Assembly (NCBI RefSeq): GCF_000718785.1 | Contig: NZ_JOCA01000004.1 | Location: 271,814 to 335,813 of the forward strand | Length of the DNA: 64,000 nucleotides | From: Streptomyces sp. NRRL WC-3626 | GTDB lineage: Bacteria; Actinomycetota; Actinomycetes; Streptomycetales; Streptomycetaceae | Reading direction: 5' to 3' | Part shown: in pieces, positions 9,399 to 18,620 of the stretch | Position numbering within the stretch: the first letter of the stretch is position 1 | Layout: each line of letters begins with the position of its first letter | Program-made: the position numbers and the translations under genes | Notes under the pieces: model-generated | What the model was told of the DNA's origin: nothing | Seen by the model: only the letters and a program-made list of their open reading frames with translations | The model's database searches: none

Positions 9399-9650
9399 GA
9401 TGTCCTCCATCGTTCTCGGCATATGGCTGCCGAAGCCGATACGTGCACTGCGGTGTGCGGCGCCTCCAAAGCCGGCCGTGGTCGGTTACGTGTTCTTACT
9501 AGCCCTACCCGCTTTCCTGAGCCGATCGCAAGTGCATTGTGTGTGCATATGTCCGTTTGTGTGTGATTGTTCGGCTGTCGGAGTGTGGCAGGAAGGCGTA
9601 ATGTTCGAGGACGTCAGCAGGCAGCCATCAGGTCGGGAGAGAGAGACGGC

Positions 9651-10028
9651 ATGGACCGCGGGACGGTCGGCAGCGCACAGTCGGGCCGGCTTCTGGTCGA
9701 GGTGCGAGAAGAGGGCCCCAGTGCCGTCGTGACTCCGGCGGGTGAGTTGGATCACCACACCGCCGATCTGTTGCGCGAGCCACTGGAGGACTGCCTCGCC
9801 AAGGGATTCAAGCGGCTTGTCATCGACTGCTCCCGGCTGGAGTTCTGTGACTCCACGGGGTTGAACGTGCTGCTCGGTGCCCGGCTGAAGGCCGAGGCGG
9901 CCGGAGGCGGGGTCCATCTCGTGGAGATGCAGCCCGTCGTCGCGCGCGTCTTCGAGATCACGGGAGCGGACGCGGTGTTCACCGTCCATGACACGCTCGA
10001 GGCGGCGCTGGCCGACGATTCCGCGTGA
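9651..10028 (+). CDS. STAS-domain anti-sigma factor antagonist
   Basis: A 125-residue single STAS domain of the SpoIIAA/RsbV type. The phosphorylatable serine is in 'EFCDSTGLNVLLG' (about residue 66). In partner switching the unphosphorylated form binds the anti-sigma kinase and frees the sigma factor. The start at ATG 9651 has an upstream GGGAGAG. It is followed by the HATPase gene 178 bases later on the same strand, and sigI is divergent, so the three-component switch is encoded at one locus. Confidence 0.88.
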   Translation: MDRGTVGSAQSGRLLVEVREEGPSAVVTPAGELDHHTADLLREPLEDCLAKGFKRLVIDCSRLEFCDSTGLNVLLGARLKAEAAGGGVHLVEMQPVVARVFEITGADAVFTVHDTLEAALADDSA

Positions 10029-10054
10029 CCCGCGCGGGCAGGCCCGTCCTTTCG

Positions 10055-10078
10055 TACGGATACGGATACGGATACGGG
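10055..10078 (+). repeat. 6-bp tandem repeat
   Basis: Three perfect TACGGA units followed by TACGGG in the gap between the STAS and HATPase genes. Such hexamer repeats can vary in number between strains; no function is evident. Confidence 0.8.
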
Positions 10079-10206
10079 GGTGTCCCCACGGTCCGTCCGG
10101 GCAGGAGACATCCTGAACGTGCCGGACGGGCCGTGCGCGCGTGACGACGGAACGGGTACGGAGACTTTTGAATCGTGAACTGGTGACACGGTGAGGTGAA
10201 GCGCTG

Positions 10207-10716
10207 ATGAGCACCACCCGGCCCTATTCGCCGGGCGACCGCGGTCCGGAACCCGGCGGCGCTTCCGAGACGTCCGGAGGAGACGCGCCGGCGGAGGCCC
10301 AGAGTGGCGGACAGGTACGCCGGCTGAGCTTCGACGGCCAGAGCGGGGTCGTACCGCTCGCCCGGGACTTCACCCGCCAGGCGCTGTACGCGTGGGGGTG
10401 GCTGCCGGCCGCCACCGCGGACCAGCGGGCCGCCGCGGAGGATGTACTGCTGGTCGTCTCCGAGTTGGTCACCAACGCGTGCCTGCACGCGGAGGGGCCG
10501 GATCATCTGGCCATCACCTGTGACAGGAAGGTGATCCGGCTCGAGGTCACCGACCGGGGGTCGGGGCAGCCGGCCCCGCGCACGCCGCACCGGGCCGGAC
10601 GGCCGGGGGGACACGGCATGTTCATCGTGCAGCGGCTGTGCCTGGACTGGGGCGTCGTCCGTTCGCCGGACGTGGCGGGCAAGACGGTCTGGGCGGAACT
10701 GGGCGCACCGGCCTGA
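10207..10716 (+). CDS. Anti-sigma factor, serine kinase-like HATPase (RsbW type)
   Basis: A 169-residue GHKL ATPase domain. The N box is 'SELVTNACLHA', the G1 box 'EVTDRGSGQP' and the G2 region 'GRPGGHGMFIV'. The first 35 residues are a disordered Gly/Pro/Ser-rich extension. RsbW-type proteins bind a SigB-like factor and phosphorylate the STAS antagonist. Its placement directly after the STAS gene and opposite sigI fits the PrsI-like anti-sigma role. ATG 10207 follows a GAGGTGAAG site. Confidence 0.85.
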   Translation: MSTTRPYSPGDRGPEPGGASETSGGDAPAEAQSGGQVRRLSFDGQSGVVPLARDFTRQALYAWGWLPAATADQRAAAEDVLLVVSELVTNACLHAEGPDHLAITCDRKVIRLEVTDRGSGQPAPRTPHRAGRPGGHGMFIVQRLCLDWGVVRSPDVAGKTVWAELGAPA

Positions 10717-10732
10717 GAGTTTCCCTTCGCCC

Positions 10733-10776
10733 CTCGAACGCCGGAGGGGCTGAATCCAGCCCCTCCGGCGTTTGAG
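10733..10776. terminator. Long hairpin between convergent genes
   Basis: A 20-bp stem with one G-U wobble and loop AATC; the right arm is the start of dispersed repeat family A. It lies between the anti-sigma gene and the convergent POT transporter. Confidence 0.8.
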
Positions 10777-10840
10777 GAGCGGGGTCTGGGGCGGAGCCCC
10801 GGTTTCGGGACGGGAAGGGGCGGCGGGGGCGAAAAGAACA
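10757..10840 (+). repeat. Dispersed intergenic repeat family A, copy 1
   Basis: Shares with 18430-18511 and 26399-26465 the order: CCCCTCCGGCGTT, a GAGGAGCGGGGTC block, a GGGGC...GCCCC hairpin, then GACGGGAAGGGGCGGCG and a GGGCGAA end. All copies are just after stop codons. Confidence 0.8.
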
Positions 10841-10902
10841 CAACAACCGAAGGGCCCCGCATCCCATCCGGACGCGGGGCCCTTCGGCTAGAGCGCAAAC
10901 GC

Positions 10903-12399
10903 TCAGCGCACGTCGCCCATCAGCGCCTTCACCTTGTTGCGGTACATCCACACCGCGACACCCGCGAGCACCGCGAGGCTCGCCTCCATCACGACGATCC
11001 CCGTCTTGTCCAGATCGACGCCCGCGATGGACAGCAGCCCCGTGGTCGCGTCACCGGCGGTGACCGCGAGGAACCACACACCCATCATCTGCGAGGCGTA
11101 CTTCGCCGGCGCCATCTTCGTCGTCACCGACAGACCGACCGGCGACAGCAGCAGCTCACCCACGGTCTGCGTGAAGTAGATCGCCACCAGCCACAGCGCC
11201 GCCGCCTTGTGACCGCCCTCGGCGATCGACAGCGGGGCCAGGAAGAGGAAGAAGGAGACACCGACCAGCACCAGGCCCGACGCGAACTTCACGATCGTGC
11301 TCGGCTCCTTGCCGCGCCGGTTCAGCGCCAGCCAGACCCACGCGAAGACCGGAGCCAGCGCCATGATCAGGACCGGGTTGACCGACTGGTACCAGGAGAC
11401 CGGGAAGTTCCAGCCCAGAACGCTGTTCTCGGCCGACGAGTCGGCGAAGAGCGACAGGGTCGAGCCGCCCTGGTCGTAGATCATCCAGAAGATCGCGGCG
11501 GCGACGAAGAACCAGATGTACGCGGACATCTTCGACTGCTCGGCGCGGTCCAGGTCCTTGTCGCGCTTGATCCGGGCGATCACCATCACGGGGACGATCA
11601 CACCGAGCAGCGTCAGCGGGACCAGGACCCAGTTCAGGGTGTAGTTGCCGGTGAGGCCGATGACGGCGTACGCGACGACGGCGATGCCCGCCCAGAACGC
11701 GGACTTGCGCAGCGTGGAGGACTTCTCCGCGGCCGACAGCGGCTTCGGGACGACGCTGGAGCGCGCGTCCAGGTGACGGCTGCCCAGCAGGAACTGCGCC
11801 ACACCGAGACCCATGCCCAGCGCGGCGAGCGCGAAGCCCAGGTGCCAGTTCACGCTCTCGCCGATGGTGCCGATGATCAGCGGCGCGGCGAAGGCACCCA
11901 GGTTGATGCCCATGTAGAAGACGGTGAAGCCGCCGTCCCGGCGCGGGTCGTCCGGGCCCTGGTAGAGCTGGCCGACCATCGTGGAGATGTTGGCCTTCAG
12001 CAGACCGGAGCCGATGGCCACCAGACCGAGGCCCGCGTAGAAGGTCCCGGAGGACGGCAGGGCCAGCGTCAGGTGGCCCAGCATGATGATGCCGCCCGCG
12101 ATGGCCACGGTCTTGCGGGGACCCCAGACACGGTCGCCGAACCAGCCGCCCGGCATCGTCAGCAGGTACACCAGCGAGAGGTACACCGAGTAGATCGCGG
12201 TCGCGGTGCCCGCGCTCAGCCCCAGGCCGCCCGGAGCGACGAGGTACAGCGGGAGGAGGGCCCTCATGCCGTAGTAGGAGAAACGCTCCCACATCTCGGT
12301 CATGAAGAGAGTGGCCAGTCCGCGGGGGTGGCCGAAGAAGGTCTTCTCGGATCCGGGGGTGCCCGGAGTGACCGAGTCCTTCGTCAGGCTGGACGCCAT
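10903..12399 (-). CDS. POT/PTR-family proton-dependent oligopeptide transporter
   Basis: A 498-residue, roughly 12-14-helix MFS protein of the proton-coupled oligopeptide transporter family that imports di- and tripeptides. The family signature is near the start: 'GHPRGLATLFMTEMWERFSYYGMRALL', containing the ExxERF(x)YYG motif used in proton coupling. A second POT motif, 'FTVFYMGINLGA', follows in helix 5. Start ATG 12399 has an AAGGA site upstream. It is divergent from a two-component system across a 525-base gap, and a peptide-uptake role fits the dipeptidases further right. Confidence 0.93.
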   Translation of the reverse strand: MASSLTKDSVTPGTPGSEKTFFGHPRGLATLFMTEMWERFSYYGMRALLPLYLVAPGGLGLSAGTATAIYSVYLSLVYLLTMPGGWFGDRVWGPRKTVAIAGGIIMLGHLTLALPSSGTFYAGLGLVAIGSGLLKANISTMVGQLYQGPDDPRRDGGFTVFYMGINLGAFAAPLIIGTIGESVNWHLGFALAALGMGLGVAQFLLGSRHLDARSSVVPKPLSAAEKSSTLRKSAFWAGIAVVAYAVIGLTGNYTLNWVLVPLTLLGVIVPVMVIARIKRDKDLDRAEQSKMSAYIWFFVAAAIFWMIYDQGGSTLSLFADSSAENSVLGWNFPVSWYQSVNPVLIMALAPVFAWVWLALNRRGKEPSTIVKFASGLVLVGVSFFLFLAPLSIAEGGHKAAALWLVAIYFTQTVGELLLSPVGLSVTTKMAPAKYASQMMGVWFLAVTAGDATTGLLSIAGVDLDKTGIVVMEASLAVLAGVAVWMYRNKVKALMGDVR

Positions 12400-12924
12400 G
12401 GTCGTTCCTTGCTGGTCGGGACGCGTCGCGCGAGCGTGTACGCGCCCGGTGGGGGGAGGCCGGCACCGGCAGGGCCGTACCGTCCACCCCACGCCCGAGG
12501 GGGGCCGCTCCGGGTCGGGGAGCGGCGGACGGCGACCACCGGGATCCACGCCTCTACGCGCGTCAGTGCGCGAGGAGGCCCGGCCACAGGTCATTCCTTC
12601 CGGGGCCGGCGAAGAAGCCGGCCCGCACACAAAGGAGACCCTCGGCGTCGACTGCGCCAAAGGTCCCCGTGGTGCAACAGGCGTTGATTCACCATACGGC
12701 AGGACAGTGCCGGATATGGAAGGACTTGAGACGCGGATCACAGGCTTTGGTGGAACCGTGATCACTCATTCGAAGGTCTGTCCCAGGATCGCACCCCACA
12801 GCCGCAGGTACGCACCAAGGGCACCGCGGGCCGCCGCAGGGTGAGAAACGGGTATGCCGGAGGTAAGAGTCAACGCCCGCGATCACACCCCGGGCCCCTC
12901 GACGGCGGGTCTACCATCACTGAC
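12400..12924. other. 525-base divergent intergenic region
   Basis: No convincing gene is visible on either strand. It must hold the promoters of the POT transporter and the response regulator. A perfect hairpin, GGGCCGGC / GCCGGCCC with a 6-base loop (12603-12624), lies in what would be the transporter's 5' leader. TACCAT at 12912-12917 ends 7 bases before the regulator ATG, the spacing expected for a leaderless transcript. Confidence 0.5.
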
Positions 12925-13602
12925 ATGACCCGTGTACTGCTCGCCGAGGACGACGCGTCCATCTCGGAGCCGCTGGCCCGCGCCCTGCGCCGGGAGGGCT
13001 ACGAAGTCGAGGTCCGTGAGGACGGACCCGCCGCGCTCGACGCCGGAATGCAGGGCGGCGTCGACCTGGTGGTGCTGGATCTCGGGCTGCCCGGCATGGA
13101 CGGCCTGGAGGTCGCCCGCCGGCTCCGCGCCGAGGGGCACACGGTTCCCCTGCTGATCCTGACCGCCCGCGCCGACGAGGTGGACACGGTCGTCGGCCTC
13201 GACGCGGGCGCCGACGACTACGTCACCAAGCCGTTCCGGCTCGCCGAACTGCTGGCCCGGGTCCGGGCCCTGCTGCGGCGCGGCGCCGCCGAGCCCCAGC
13301 AGCCGCCCGCCACCCACGGCGTGCGCATCGACGTCGAGTCGCACCGGGCCTGGATGGGCGAGGAGGAGCTCCAGCTCACCGCCAAGGAGTTCGACCTGCT
13401 GCGGGTCCTGGTGCGGGACGCGGGCCGGGTCGTCACCCGCGACCAGCTGATGCGCGAGGTCTGGGACACCACCTGGTGGTCCTCCACCAAGACCCTCGAC
13501 ATGCACATCTCGTGGCTGCGCAAGAAGCTGGGCGACGACGCGGCCAACCCCCGCTACATCGCCACGGTGCGCGGCGTGGGATTCCGCTTCGAGAAGAGCT
13601 AG
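12925..13602 (+). CDS. OmpR-family response regulator
   Basis: A 225-residue two-domain regulator. The receiver has the acidic pair 'AEDDAS', the phospho-acceptor Asp in 'VVLDLGLPGMDG' (about residue 52) and the conserved Lys in 'VTKPF'. A winged helix-turn-helix follows, with 'AKEFDLLRVLV' and the recognition helix around 'TKTLDMHISWLRKKL'. ATG 12925 has no Shine-Dalgarno site but a -10-like TACCAT (12912-12917) at leaderless spacing. A histidine kinase begins 41 bases downstream and is surely its partner. The signal is unknown. Confidence 0.92.
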   Translation: MTRVLLAEDDASISEPLARALRREGYEVEVREDGPAALDAGMQGGVDLVVLDLGLPGMDGLEVARRLRAEGHTVPLLILTARADEVDTVVGLDAGADDYVTKPFRLAELLARVRALLRRGAAEPQQPPATHGVRIDVESHRAWMGEEELQLTAKEFDLLRVLVRDAGRVVTRDQLMREVWDTTWWSSTKTLDMHISWLRKKLGDDAANPRYIATVRGVGFRFEKS

Positions 13603-13643
13603 CCGAATCCCCACGGGGTTCCCGTCCGGACGATGAAGAGGAC

Positions 13644-14918
13644 ATGCGCCGCCGTCTGATCCAGTCCACGCTCGCCGTGGTGCTTGTCGTGATCGCCGTC
13701 TTCGGCGTCTCCCTGGTGCTCGTCGAGACCCGCACCATCAGCGACAGCGCCCGCGAGCGGGTGGAGTCCGAGGCGGTGCGGCTGGCCAGCATCGTCGACA
13801 GTCGGCTGCTGGTCGAGGACAAGGTCACCGCCGAGATCATCAGCGACCAGGTCACCGGTGACCGGTACGCCGTCATCCGGATCCCCGGCAAGCCGCCCAT
13901 CGAGGTCGGCACCAAGCCGGACGGCGACGTCATCAGCGCGACGGCCCCCGGCGAGGAGGGCGAGACGGTCACCGTCCAGGAGCCGCGCTCCTCGGTGACC
14001 CGGGAGGTCGGCCGTACGCTGCTGATCATCGGCCTGGTGGCGCTGCTCGCGGTGATCGCGGCGGTGCTGCTGGCGATCCGCCAGGCCAGCAGACTGGCCT
14101 CCCCGCTGACCGATCTCGCGGAGACCGCCGAGCGGCTGGGCTCCGGCGACCCCCGCCCCCGCCACCGCCGCTACGGCGTGCCCGAACTGGACCGGGTCGC
14201 GGACGTACTGGACCGCTCCGCCGAGCGCATCGCCCGCATGCTGACCGCCGAACGGCGCCTCGCCGCCGACGCCTCCCACCAACTGCGCACCCCTCTCACC
14301 GCGCTGTCGATGCGCCTCGAGGAGATCACCCTCACCGACGACCCGGACACGGTGAAGGAGGAGGCGACGATCGCGCTGACGCAGGTCGAGCGGCTGACGG
14401 ACGTGGTGGAGCGGCTGCTGACCAATTCCCGTGACCCGCGCACCGGCTCCGCGGTCACCTTCGACCTCGACGAGGTGATCCAGCAGCAGCTCGCCGAATG
14501 GCGCCCCGCCTACCGCAGCGCGGGCCGCGCCATCGTCACCTCGGGCAAGCGACAGCTGCGGGCGGTGGGCACGCCGGGCGCGGTCGCCCAGGTGCTGGCG
14601 GCGCTGATCGAGAACTCGCTGATGCACGGCGGCGGCACGGTCGCCCTGCGCACCCGCGTCACCGGCAACCAGGTCGTCGTCGAGGTCACCGACGAGGGCC
14701 CGGGCGTCTCCGCCGAACTGGGCGCGAGGATCTTCGAACGGGCGATCAGCGGCCACAACTCCACCGGCATCGGCCTCGCCGTCGCCCGGGACCTGGCGGA
14801 GGCGGACGGCGGCCGCCTGGAGATGCTGCAGGCCACTCCCGCCGTCTTCGGCCTGTTCCTGTCCCGCACCCCGCCGCAGAAGTCCCCGGACGACGAGTAC
14901 CGCCGCACGGTGCGCTGA
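13644..14918 (+). CDS. Sensor histidine kinase (HAMP, HisKA, HATPase)
   Basis: A 424-residue membrane kinase. Residues 5-27 form the first membrane helix and about 125-150 the second, flanking a roughly 95-residue extracytoplasmic sensor with no recognised fold. A HAMP region follows ('ASPLTDLAETAERLGSGD'). The phospho-acceptor histidine is in 'DASHQLRTPLTAL' (about residue 214), and the ATPase has 'ALIENSLMHG', 'VTDEGPGV' and 'STGIGLAVARDL'. ATG 13644 follows GAAGAGGA. It partners with the regulator just upstream. Only 3 bases separate its stop from the convergent GtrA gene. Confidence 0.92.
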   Translation: MRRRLIQSTLAVVLVVIAVFGVSLVLVETRTISDSARERVESEAVRLASIVDSRLLVEDKVTAEIISDQVTGDRYAVIRIPGKPPIEVGTKPDGDVISATAPGEEGETVTVQEPRSSVTREVGRTLLIIGLVALLAVIAAVLLAIRQASRLASPLTDLAETAERLGSGDPRPRHRRYGVPELDRVADVLDRSAERIARMLTAERRLAADASHQLRTPLTALSMRLEEITLTDDPDTVKEEATIALTQVERLTDVVERLLTNSRDPRTGSAVTFDLDEVIQQQLAEWRPAYRSAGRAIVTSGKRQLRAVGTPGAVAQVLAALIENSLMHGGGTVALRTRVTGNQVVVEVTDEGPGVSAELGARIFERAISGHNSTGIGLAVARDLAEADGGRLEMLQATPAVFGLFLSRTPPQKSPDDEYRRTVR

Positions 14919-14921
14919 CGC

Positions 14922-15413
14922 CTACGGCACGCGCTGTGCCGCGCGGGAGCCCTCGGGCGCCGCGGCCGGCGGCTCCGGTTCGCGGGCCGAAGGCAGCGCG
15001 CGGAAGACCCAGGTGCGGTACGACCAGAAGCGGAACAGGGTCGCCACCCCGATGCCGACGAACTTGAAGATGTTGCTCTGCAGCGGGGTGTCCCAGCCGA
15101 AACCGTACGTCGCCGTGTACAGCACGCCGTTCTCGATCACCAGGCCGACCGCGCTGAACAGCAGGAACAGCGTCATCTCCCGGGTGCGCCCGGACTTGTC
15201 GCGGTCCCGGTAGGCGAAGTAGCGGAAGCCGATGTAGTTGAAGACGATCGCCACGATGGTGGCGATGACGCTCGCCCGCACCACCTGGAGGTCGGTCCAG
15301 TGCCGGACCAGGTTGAACACACCCAGGTTGACCAGCACCCCGGCACCGCCCACGGCGCCGAACTTGGCCACTTCCCGGAAGAACCGTCGAAGCCCCGAGG
15401 AACCACGTTCCAT
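14922..15413 (-). CDS. GtrA-family membrane protein
   Basis: A 163-residue protein with four predicted membrane helices, matching the GtrA/DPMS family that flips or supports transfer of lipid-linked sugars. The first helix carries the typical 'FGAVGGAGVLVNLGVFNLVR' pattern, and the loop 'NYIGFRYFAYRDRD' matches the family's conserved FxxxRxWxF-like segment. It is divergent from purK. In mycobacteria a GtrA gene (Rv3277) also adjoins purK-purE, so the linkage is old. The polyprenyl-sugar substrate is unknown. Confidence 0.85.
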   Translation of the reverse strand: MERGSSGLRRFFREVAKFGAVGGAGVLVNLGVFNLVRHWTDLQVVRASVIATIVAIVFNYIGFRYFAYRDRDKSGRTREMTLFLLFSAVGLVIENGVLYTATYGFGWDTPLQSNIFKFVGIGVATLFRFWSYRTWVFRALPSAREPEPPAAAPEGSRAAQRVP

Positions 15414-15569
15414 CGTCTGCCGGCTCCTGTCCGTCGAAATGCGTCAACTCAATCATGCTAACCACCCGCGCGCGCGATCTTCCTGGCGACGCCGGCGACG
15501 GTGCGCGGTACTTCCCGCCCGGCGGGTGCGGAATCGGCCACCGTGGCGCGGGCCGATACCCTGGGGGAC

Positions 15570-16709
15570 GTGACGTTCCCGGTAGTCGGCATGGTCGGCG
15601 GTGGCCAGCTCGCTCGTATGACACACGAGGCGGGCATCCCGCTCGGCATCAGATTCAAGCTTCTCAGTGACACTCCGCAGGATTCCGCGGCGCAGGTCGT
15701 CGGCGAGGTCGTCGTCGGCGACTACCGCGACCTGGAGACGCTGCGCGCGTTCGCGCGCGGCTGCGACGTGATCACCTTCGACCACGAGCATGTGCCCACC
15801 GAGCACCTGCGGGCCCTGGAGGCGGACGGCATCCCCGTCCGCCCGGGCCCGGACGCGCTGGTGCACGCCCAGGACAAGGGCGTGATGCGCGCGAAGCTCG
15901 ACGCGATCGGTGTGCCCTGTCCACGGCACCGCATCGTCGCCGACCCCGAGGACGTGGCCGCGTTCGCGGCCGAGGGGGAGGGCTTCCCCGTCGTCCTCAA
16001 GACGGTCCGCGGCGGCTACGACGGCAAGGGCGTGTGGGTCGTCGACTCGGTGAAGGAGGCCGCCGAGCCGTTCAAGGCGGGTGTCGCCGTCCTCGCCGAG
16101 GAGAAGGTCGACTTCGTGCGCGAGCTCGCCGCCAACGTGGTCCGCTCCCCGCACGGCCAGGCCGTCGCCTACCCGGTCGTGGAGTCGCGGCAGGTGAACG
16201 GCGTCTGCGACACGGTGATCGCGCCCGCCCCCGGCCTCGAGGAGGAGCTCGCGCTGCGGGCCGAGGAGATGGCGCTGAACATCGCCAAGGAACTCGGCGT
16301 CGTCGGACATCTCGCGGTGGAGCTGTTCCAGACCCGCGACGGCCGCATCCTCGTCAACGAACTCGCGATGCGCCCGCACAACTCCGGCCACTGGTCCATG
16401 GACGGCGCGATCACCTCCCAGTTCGCCAACCACGTCCGCGCCGTCCTCGACCTCCCGCTCGGCGACCCCCGCCCGCGCGCGAAGTGGACGGTCATGGTCA
16501 ACGTCCTCGGCGGCGACTACCCGGACATGTACTCCGCGTACCTGCACTGCATGGCCCGCGACCCTCAGCTGAAGATCCACATGTACGGCAAGGACGTGAA
16601 GCCCGGCCGCAAGGTGGGCCATGTCAACACCTACGGCGACGACCTGGACGACGTGCTGGAGCGCGCCCGTCACGCAGCCGGCTACCTGAGAGGCACGATC
16701 ACCGAATGA
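15570..16709 (+). CDS. purK: N5-carboxyaminoimidazole ribonucleotide synthase
   Basis: PurK (EC 6.3.4.18) uses ATP and bicarbonate to carboxylate AIR in de novo purine synthesis. It is a 379-residue ATP-grasp protein. The N-terminal '[11 protein letters not shown]' binds AIR, '[18 protein letters not shown]' is the ATP-grasp loop, and '[19 protein letters not shown]' is the conserved metal/ATP end. GTG 15570 is chosen, with GGGGGA just upstream and the conserved domain starting 6 residues later. The stop overlaps the purE start (ATGA). Confidence 0.95.
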   Translation: MTFPVVGMVGGGQLARMTHEAGIPLGIRFKLLSDTPQDSAAQVVGEVVVGDYRDLETLRAFARGCDVITFDHEHVPTEHLRALEADGIPVRPGPDALVHAQDKGVMRAKLDAIGVPCPRHRIVADPEDVAAFAAEGEGFPVVLKTVRGGYDGKGVWVVDSVKEAAEPFKAGVAVLAEEKVDFVRELAANVVRSPHGQAVAYPVVESRQVNGVCDTVIAPAPGLEEELALRAEEMALNIAKELGVVGHLAVELFQTRDGRILVNELAMRPHNSGHWSMDGAITSQFANHVRAVLDLPLGDPRPRAKWTVMVNVLGGDYPDMYSAYLHCMARDPQLKIHMYGKDVKPGRKVGHVNTYGDDLDDVLERARHAAGYLRGTITE

Positions 16710-17230
16710 GCCCAGTTGTCGGCATCGTCATGGGGTCGGACTCCGACTGGCCCGTCATGGAAGCGGCGGCCAAGGCCCTCGACGAGTTCGAGATCGCCTA
16801 CGAGGTCGACGTCGTCTCCGCGCACCGCATGCCCCGCGAGATGATCGCGTACGGCGAGCAGGCCGCGGACCGGGGCCTCAAGGCGATCATCGCCGGCGCG
16901 GGCGGCGCCGCCCATCTCCCCGGCATGCTCGCCTCGGTGACCCCGCTGCCGGTCATCGGTGTGCCCGTACCGCTGAAGTACCTCGACGGCATGGACTCGC
17001 TGCTCTCCATCGTGCAGATGCCGGCCGGTGTCCCGGTCGCCACCGTCTCCGTCGCCGGGGCGCGCAACGCGGGCCTCCTCGCGGCCCGGATGCTCGCCGC
17101 ACACGACGAGGAACTCCTCGGCCGGATGCGGGAGTTCCAGCAGGAGCTGAACGACCAGGCCACGGAGAAGGGCAAGCGGCTGCGGGCCAAGGCCGAGGGT
17201 TCGGCCGCCGGCTTCGGCTTCGGGAAGTGA
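16706..17230 (+). CDS. purE: N5-carboxyaminoimidazole ribonucleotide mutase
   Basis: PurE (EC 5.4.99.18) moves the carboxyl group of N5-CAIR to give CAIR, completing the step begun by PurK. The 174-residue class I protein has the signature 'GSDSDWPVM', the catalytic histidine in 'SAHRMP' and '[11 protein letters not shown]'. It overlaps purK by four bases. The dipeptidase gene then overlaps its stop, so purK-purE-dipeptidase are likely cotranscribed. Confidence 0.96.
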   Translation: MSPVVGIVMGSDSDWPVMEAAAKALDEFEIAYEVDVVSAHRMPREMIAYGEQAADRGLKAIIAGAGGAAHLPGMLASVTPLPVIGVPVPLKYLDGMDSLLSIVQMPAGVPVATVSVAGARNAGLLAARMLAAHDEELLGRMREFQQELNDQATEKGKRLRAKAEGSAAGFGFGK

Positions 17231-18426
17231 CACGGATGACCTCCTCACTGGACCGGGCCCGGGAACTGCTGCGGGAGTTCCCCGTCGTCGACGGGCACAA
17301 CGACCTGCCGTGGGCCCTGCGCGAACAGGTCCGCTACGACCTCGGCTCCCGCGACATCGCCGCCGACCAGTCCGCCCATCTGCACACCGACATACCCCGG
17401 CTGCGGGCCGGCGGGGTCGGCGCGCAGTTCTGGTCGGTGTACGTCCGCGCGGACCTGCCCGACGCGGTGCCGTCCACGCTGGAACAGATCGACTGCGTAC
17501 GGCAGTTGCTGGCCCGTCATCCGCAGGAGCTGGCGCCGGCGCTGACCGCCGCCGACATGGAGGCGGCGCGCGCCCAGGGCCGTATCGCCTCCCTCATGGG
17601 TGCCGAGGGCGGCCACTCCATAGCCAACTCCCTCGGCACACTGCGGGGGTTGTACGACCTCGGCGTCCGCTATCTGACCCTCACCCACAACTACAACGTG
17701 GCGTGGGCGGATTCGGCGACCGACGAGCCCGGGGTGGGCGGACTGTCGGCCTTCGGCCGTGAGGTGGTCCGGGAGATGAACCGGCTGGGCATGCTGGTCG
17801 ACCTCTCCCATGTCGCCGCGACGACCATGCGGGACGCGCTGGACGCCACGTCCGCGCCGGTGATCTTCTCGCACTCCTCCGCCCGCGCGGTCTGCGACCA
17901 CCCGCGCAACATCCCCGACGACGTGCTGGAGCGGCTGCCCGCCAACGGGGGCGTCGCGATGGTGACGTTCGTGCCGAAGTTCGTGCTGCAGGCGGCCGTC
18001 GACTGGACGGCCGCGGCGGACGAGAACATGCGCGCGCGCGGCTTCCACCACCTCGACACCACCGCCGAGGGCATGAGGGTGCACCGCGCCTTCGAGGAGA
18101 CCCACCCGCGCCCGGTCGCCACCGTCTCCACGGTCGCCGACCATCTGGACCACATGCGCGAGGCCGCCGGCGTCGACCACATAGGCATCGGCGGCGACTA
18201 CGACGGCACGGCCTTCACCCCCGACGGCCTGAACGACGTCTCCGGCTACCCGAACCTCATAGCGGAACTCCTGGACCGGGGCTGGTCGAAGCCCGACCTG
18301 GCCAAGCTCACCTGGCAGAACGCGGTACGGGTCCTGTCCGCGGCGGAGGACGTGGCGAGGGACCTCCAATCCAAGAGGAGCCCGTCGAACGCGACCCTGG
18401 AGTCCCTGGACTCCCCGGACGCCTGA
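17227..18426 (+). CDS. M19-family membrane dipeptidase homologue (intact metal site)
   Basis: A 399-residue renal-dipeptidase-type zinc enzyme. All ligands are present: His24 and Asp26 in 'DGHNDLP', Glu127 in 'GAEGGHS', His154 in 'THNYN', His195 in 'DLSH', His216 in 'FSHSSAR' and Asp324 in 'GGDYDG'. It should hydrolyse dipeptides. GTG 17227 overlaps the purE stop; ATG 17236 is an equally good start. No signal peptide is seen, so it is probably cytoplasmic. The next gene on the same strand is a paralogue that has lost every one of these residues. Confidence 0.93.
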   Translation: MTRMTSSLDRARELLREFPVVDGHNDLPWALREQVRYDLGSRDIAADQSAHLHTDIPRLRAGGVGAQFWSVYVRADLPDAVPSTLEQIDCVRQLLARHPQELAPALTAADMEAARAQGRIASLMGAEGGHSIANSLGTLRGLYDLGVRYLTLTHNYNVAWADSATDEPGVGGLSAFGREVVREMNRLGMLVDLSHVAATTMRDALDATSAPVIFSHSSARAVCDHPRNIPDDVLERLPANGGVAMVTFVPKFVLQAAVDWTAAADENMRARGFHHLDTTAEGMRVHRAFEETHPRPVATVSTVADHLDHMREAAGVDHIGIGGDYDGTAFTPDGLNDVSGYPNLIAELLDRGWSKPDLAKLTWQNAVRVLSAAEDVARDLQSKRSPSNATLESLDSPDA

Positions 18427-18429
18427 GAC

Positions 18430-18511
18430 AGAGCCCCTCCGGCGTTCGAGGAGCGGGGTCCGGGGCGGTGCCCCGGTGACGGGAAGGGAAGGGGCGGCGC
18501 GGGCGAACCGA
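18430..18511 (+). repeat. Dispersed intergenic repeat family A, copy 2
   Basis: Begins 4 bases after the dipeptidase stop and contains a GGGGC / GCCCC hairpin. Same block order as 10757-10840; likely also acts as the dipeptidase terminator. Confidence 0.8.
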
Positions 18512-18620
18512 ACCGAGGGACGTCCCCCGTACCCCCGAACGCCCCGTCCACCAGGAAACCTGTCCCCGCTCCGTGCGAACGTGACCGTACCGCCAAGGTC
18601 ACGACCGTACGGAGCCCGCC

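Noticed and set aside
9399..9650. SigB-type promoter (GTTT...GGGTA) in the sigI divergent region
   Set aside because: A GGGTAG is present on the minus strand, but no GTTT lies 14-16 bases upstream.
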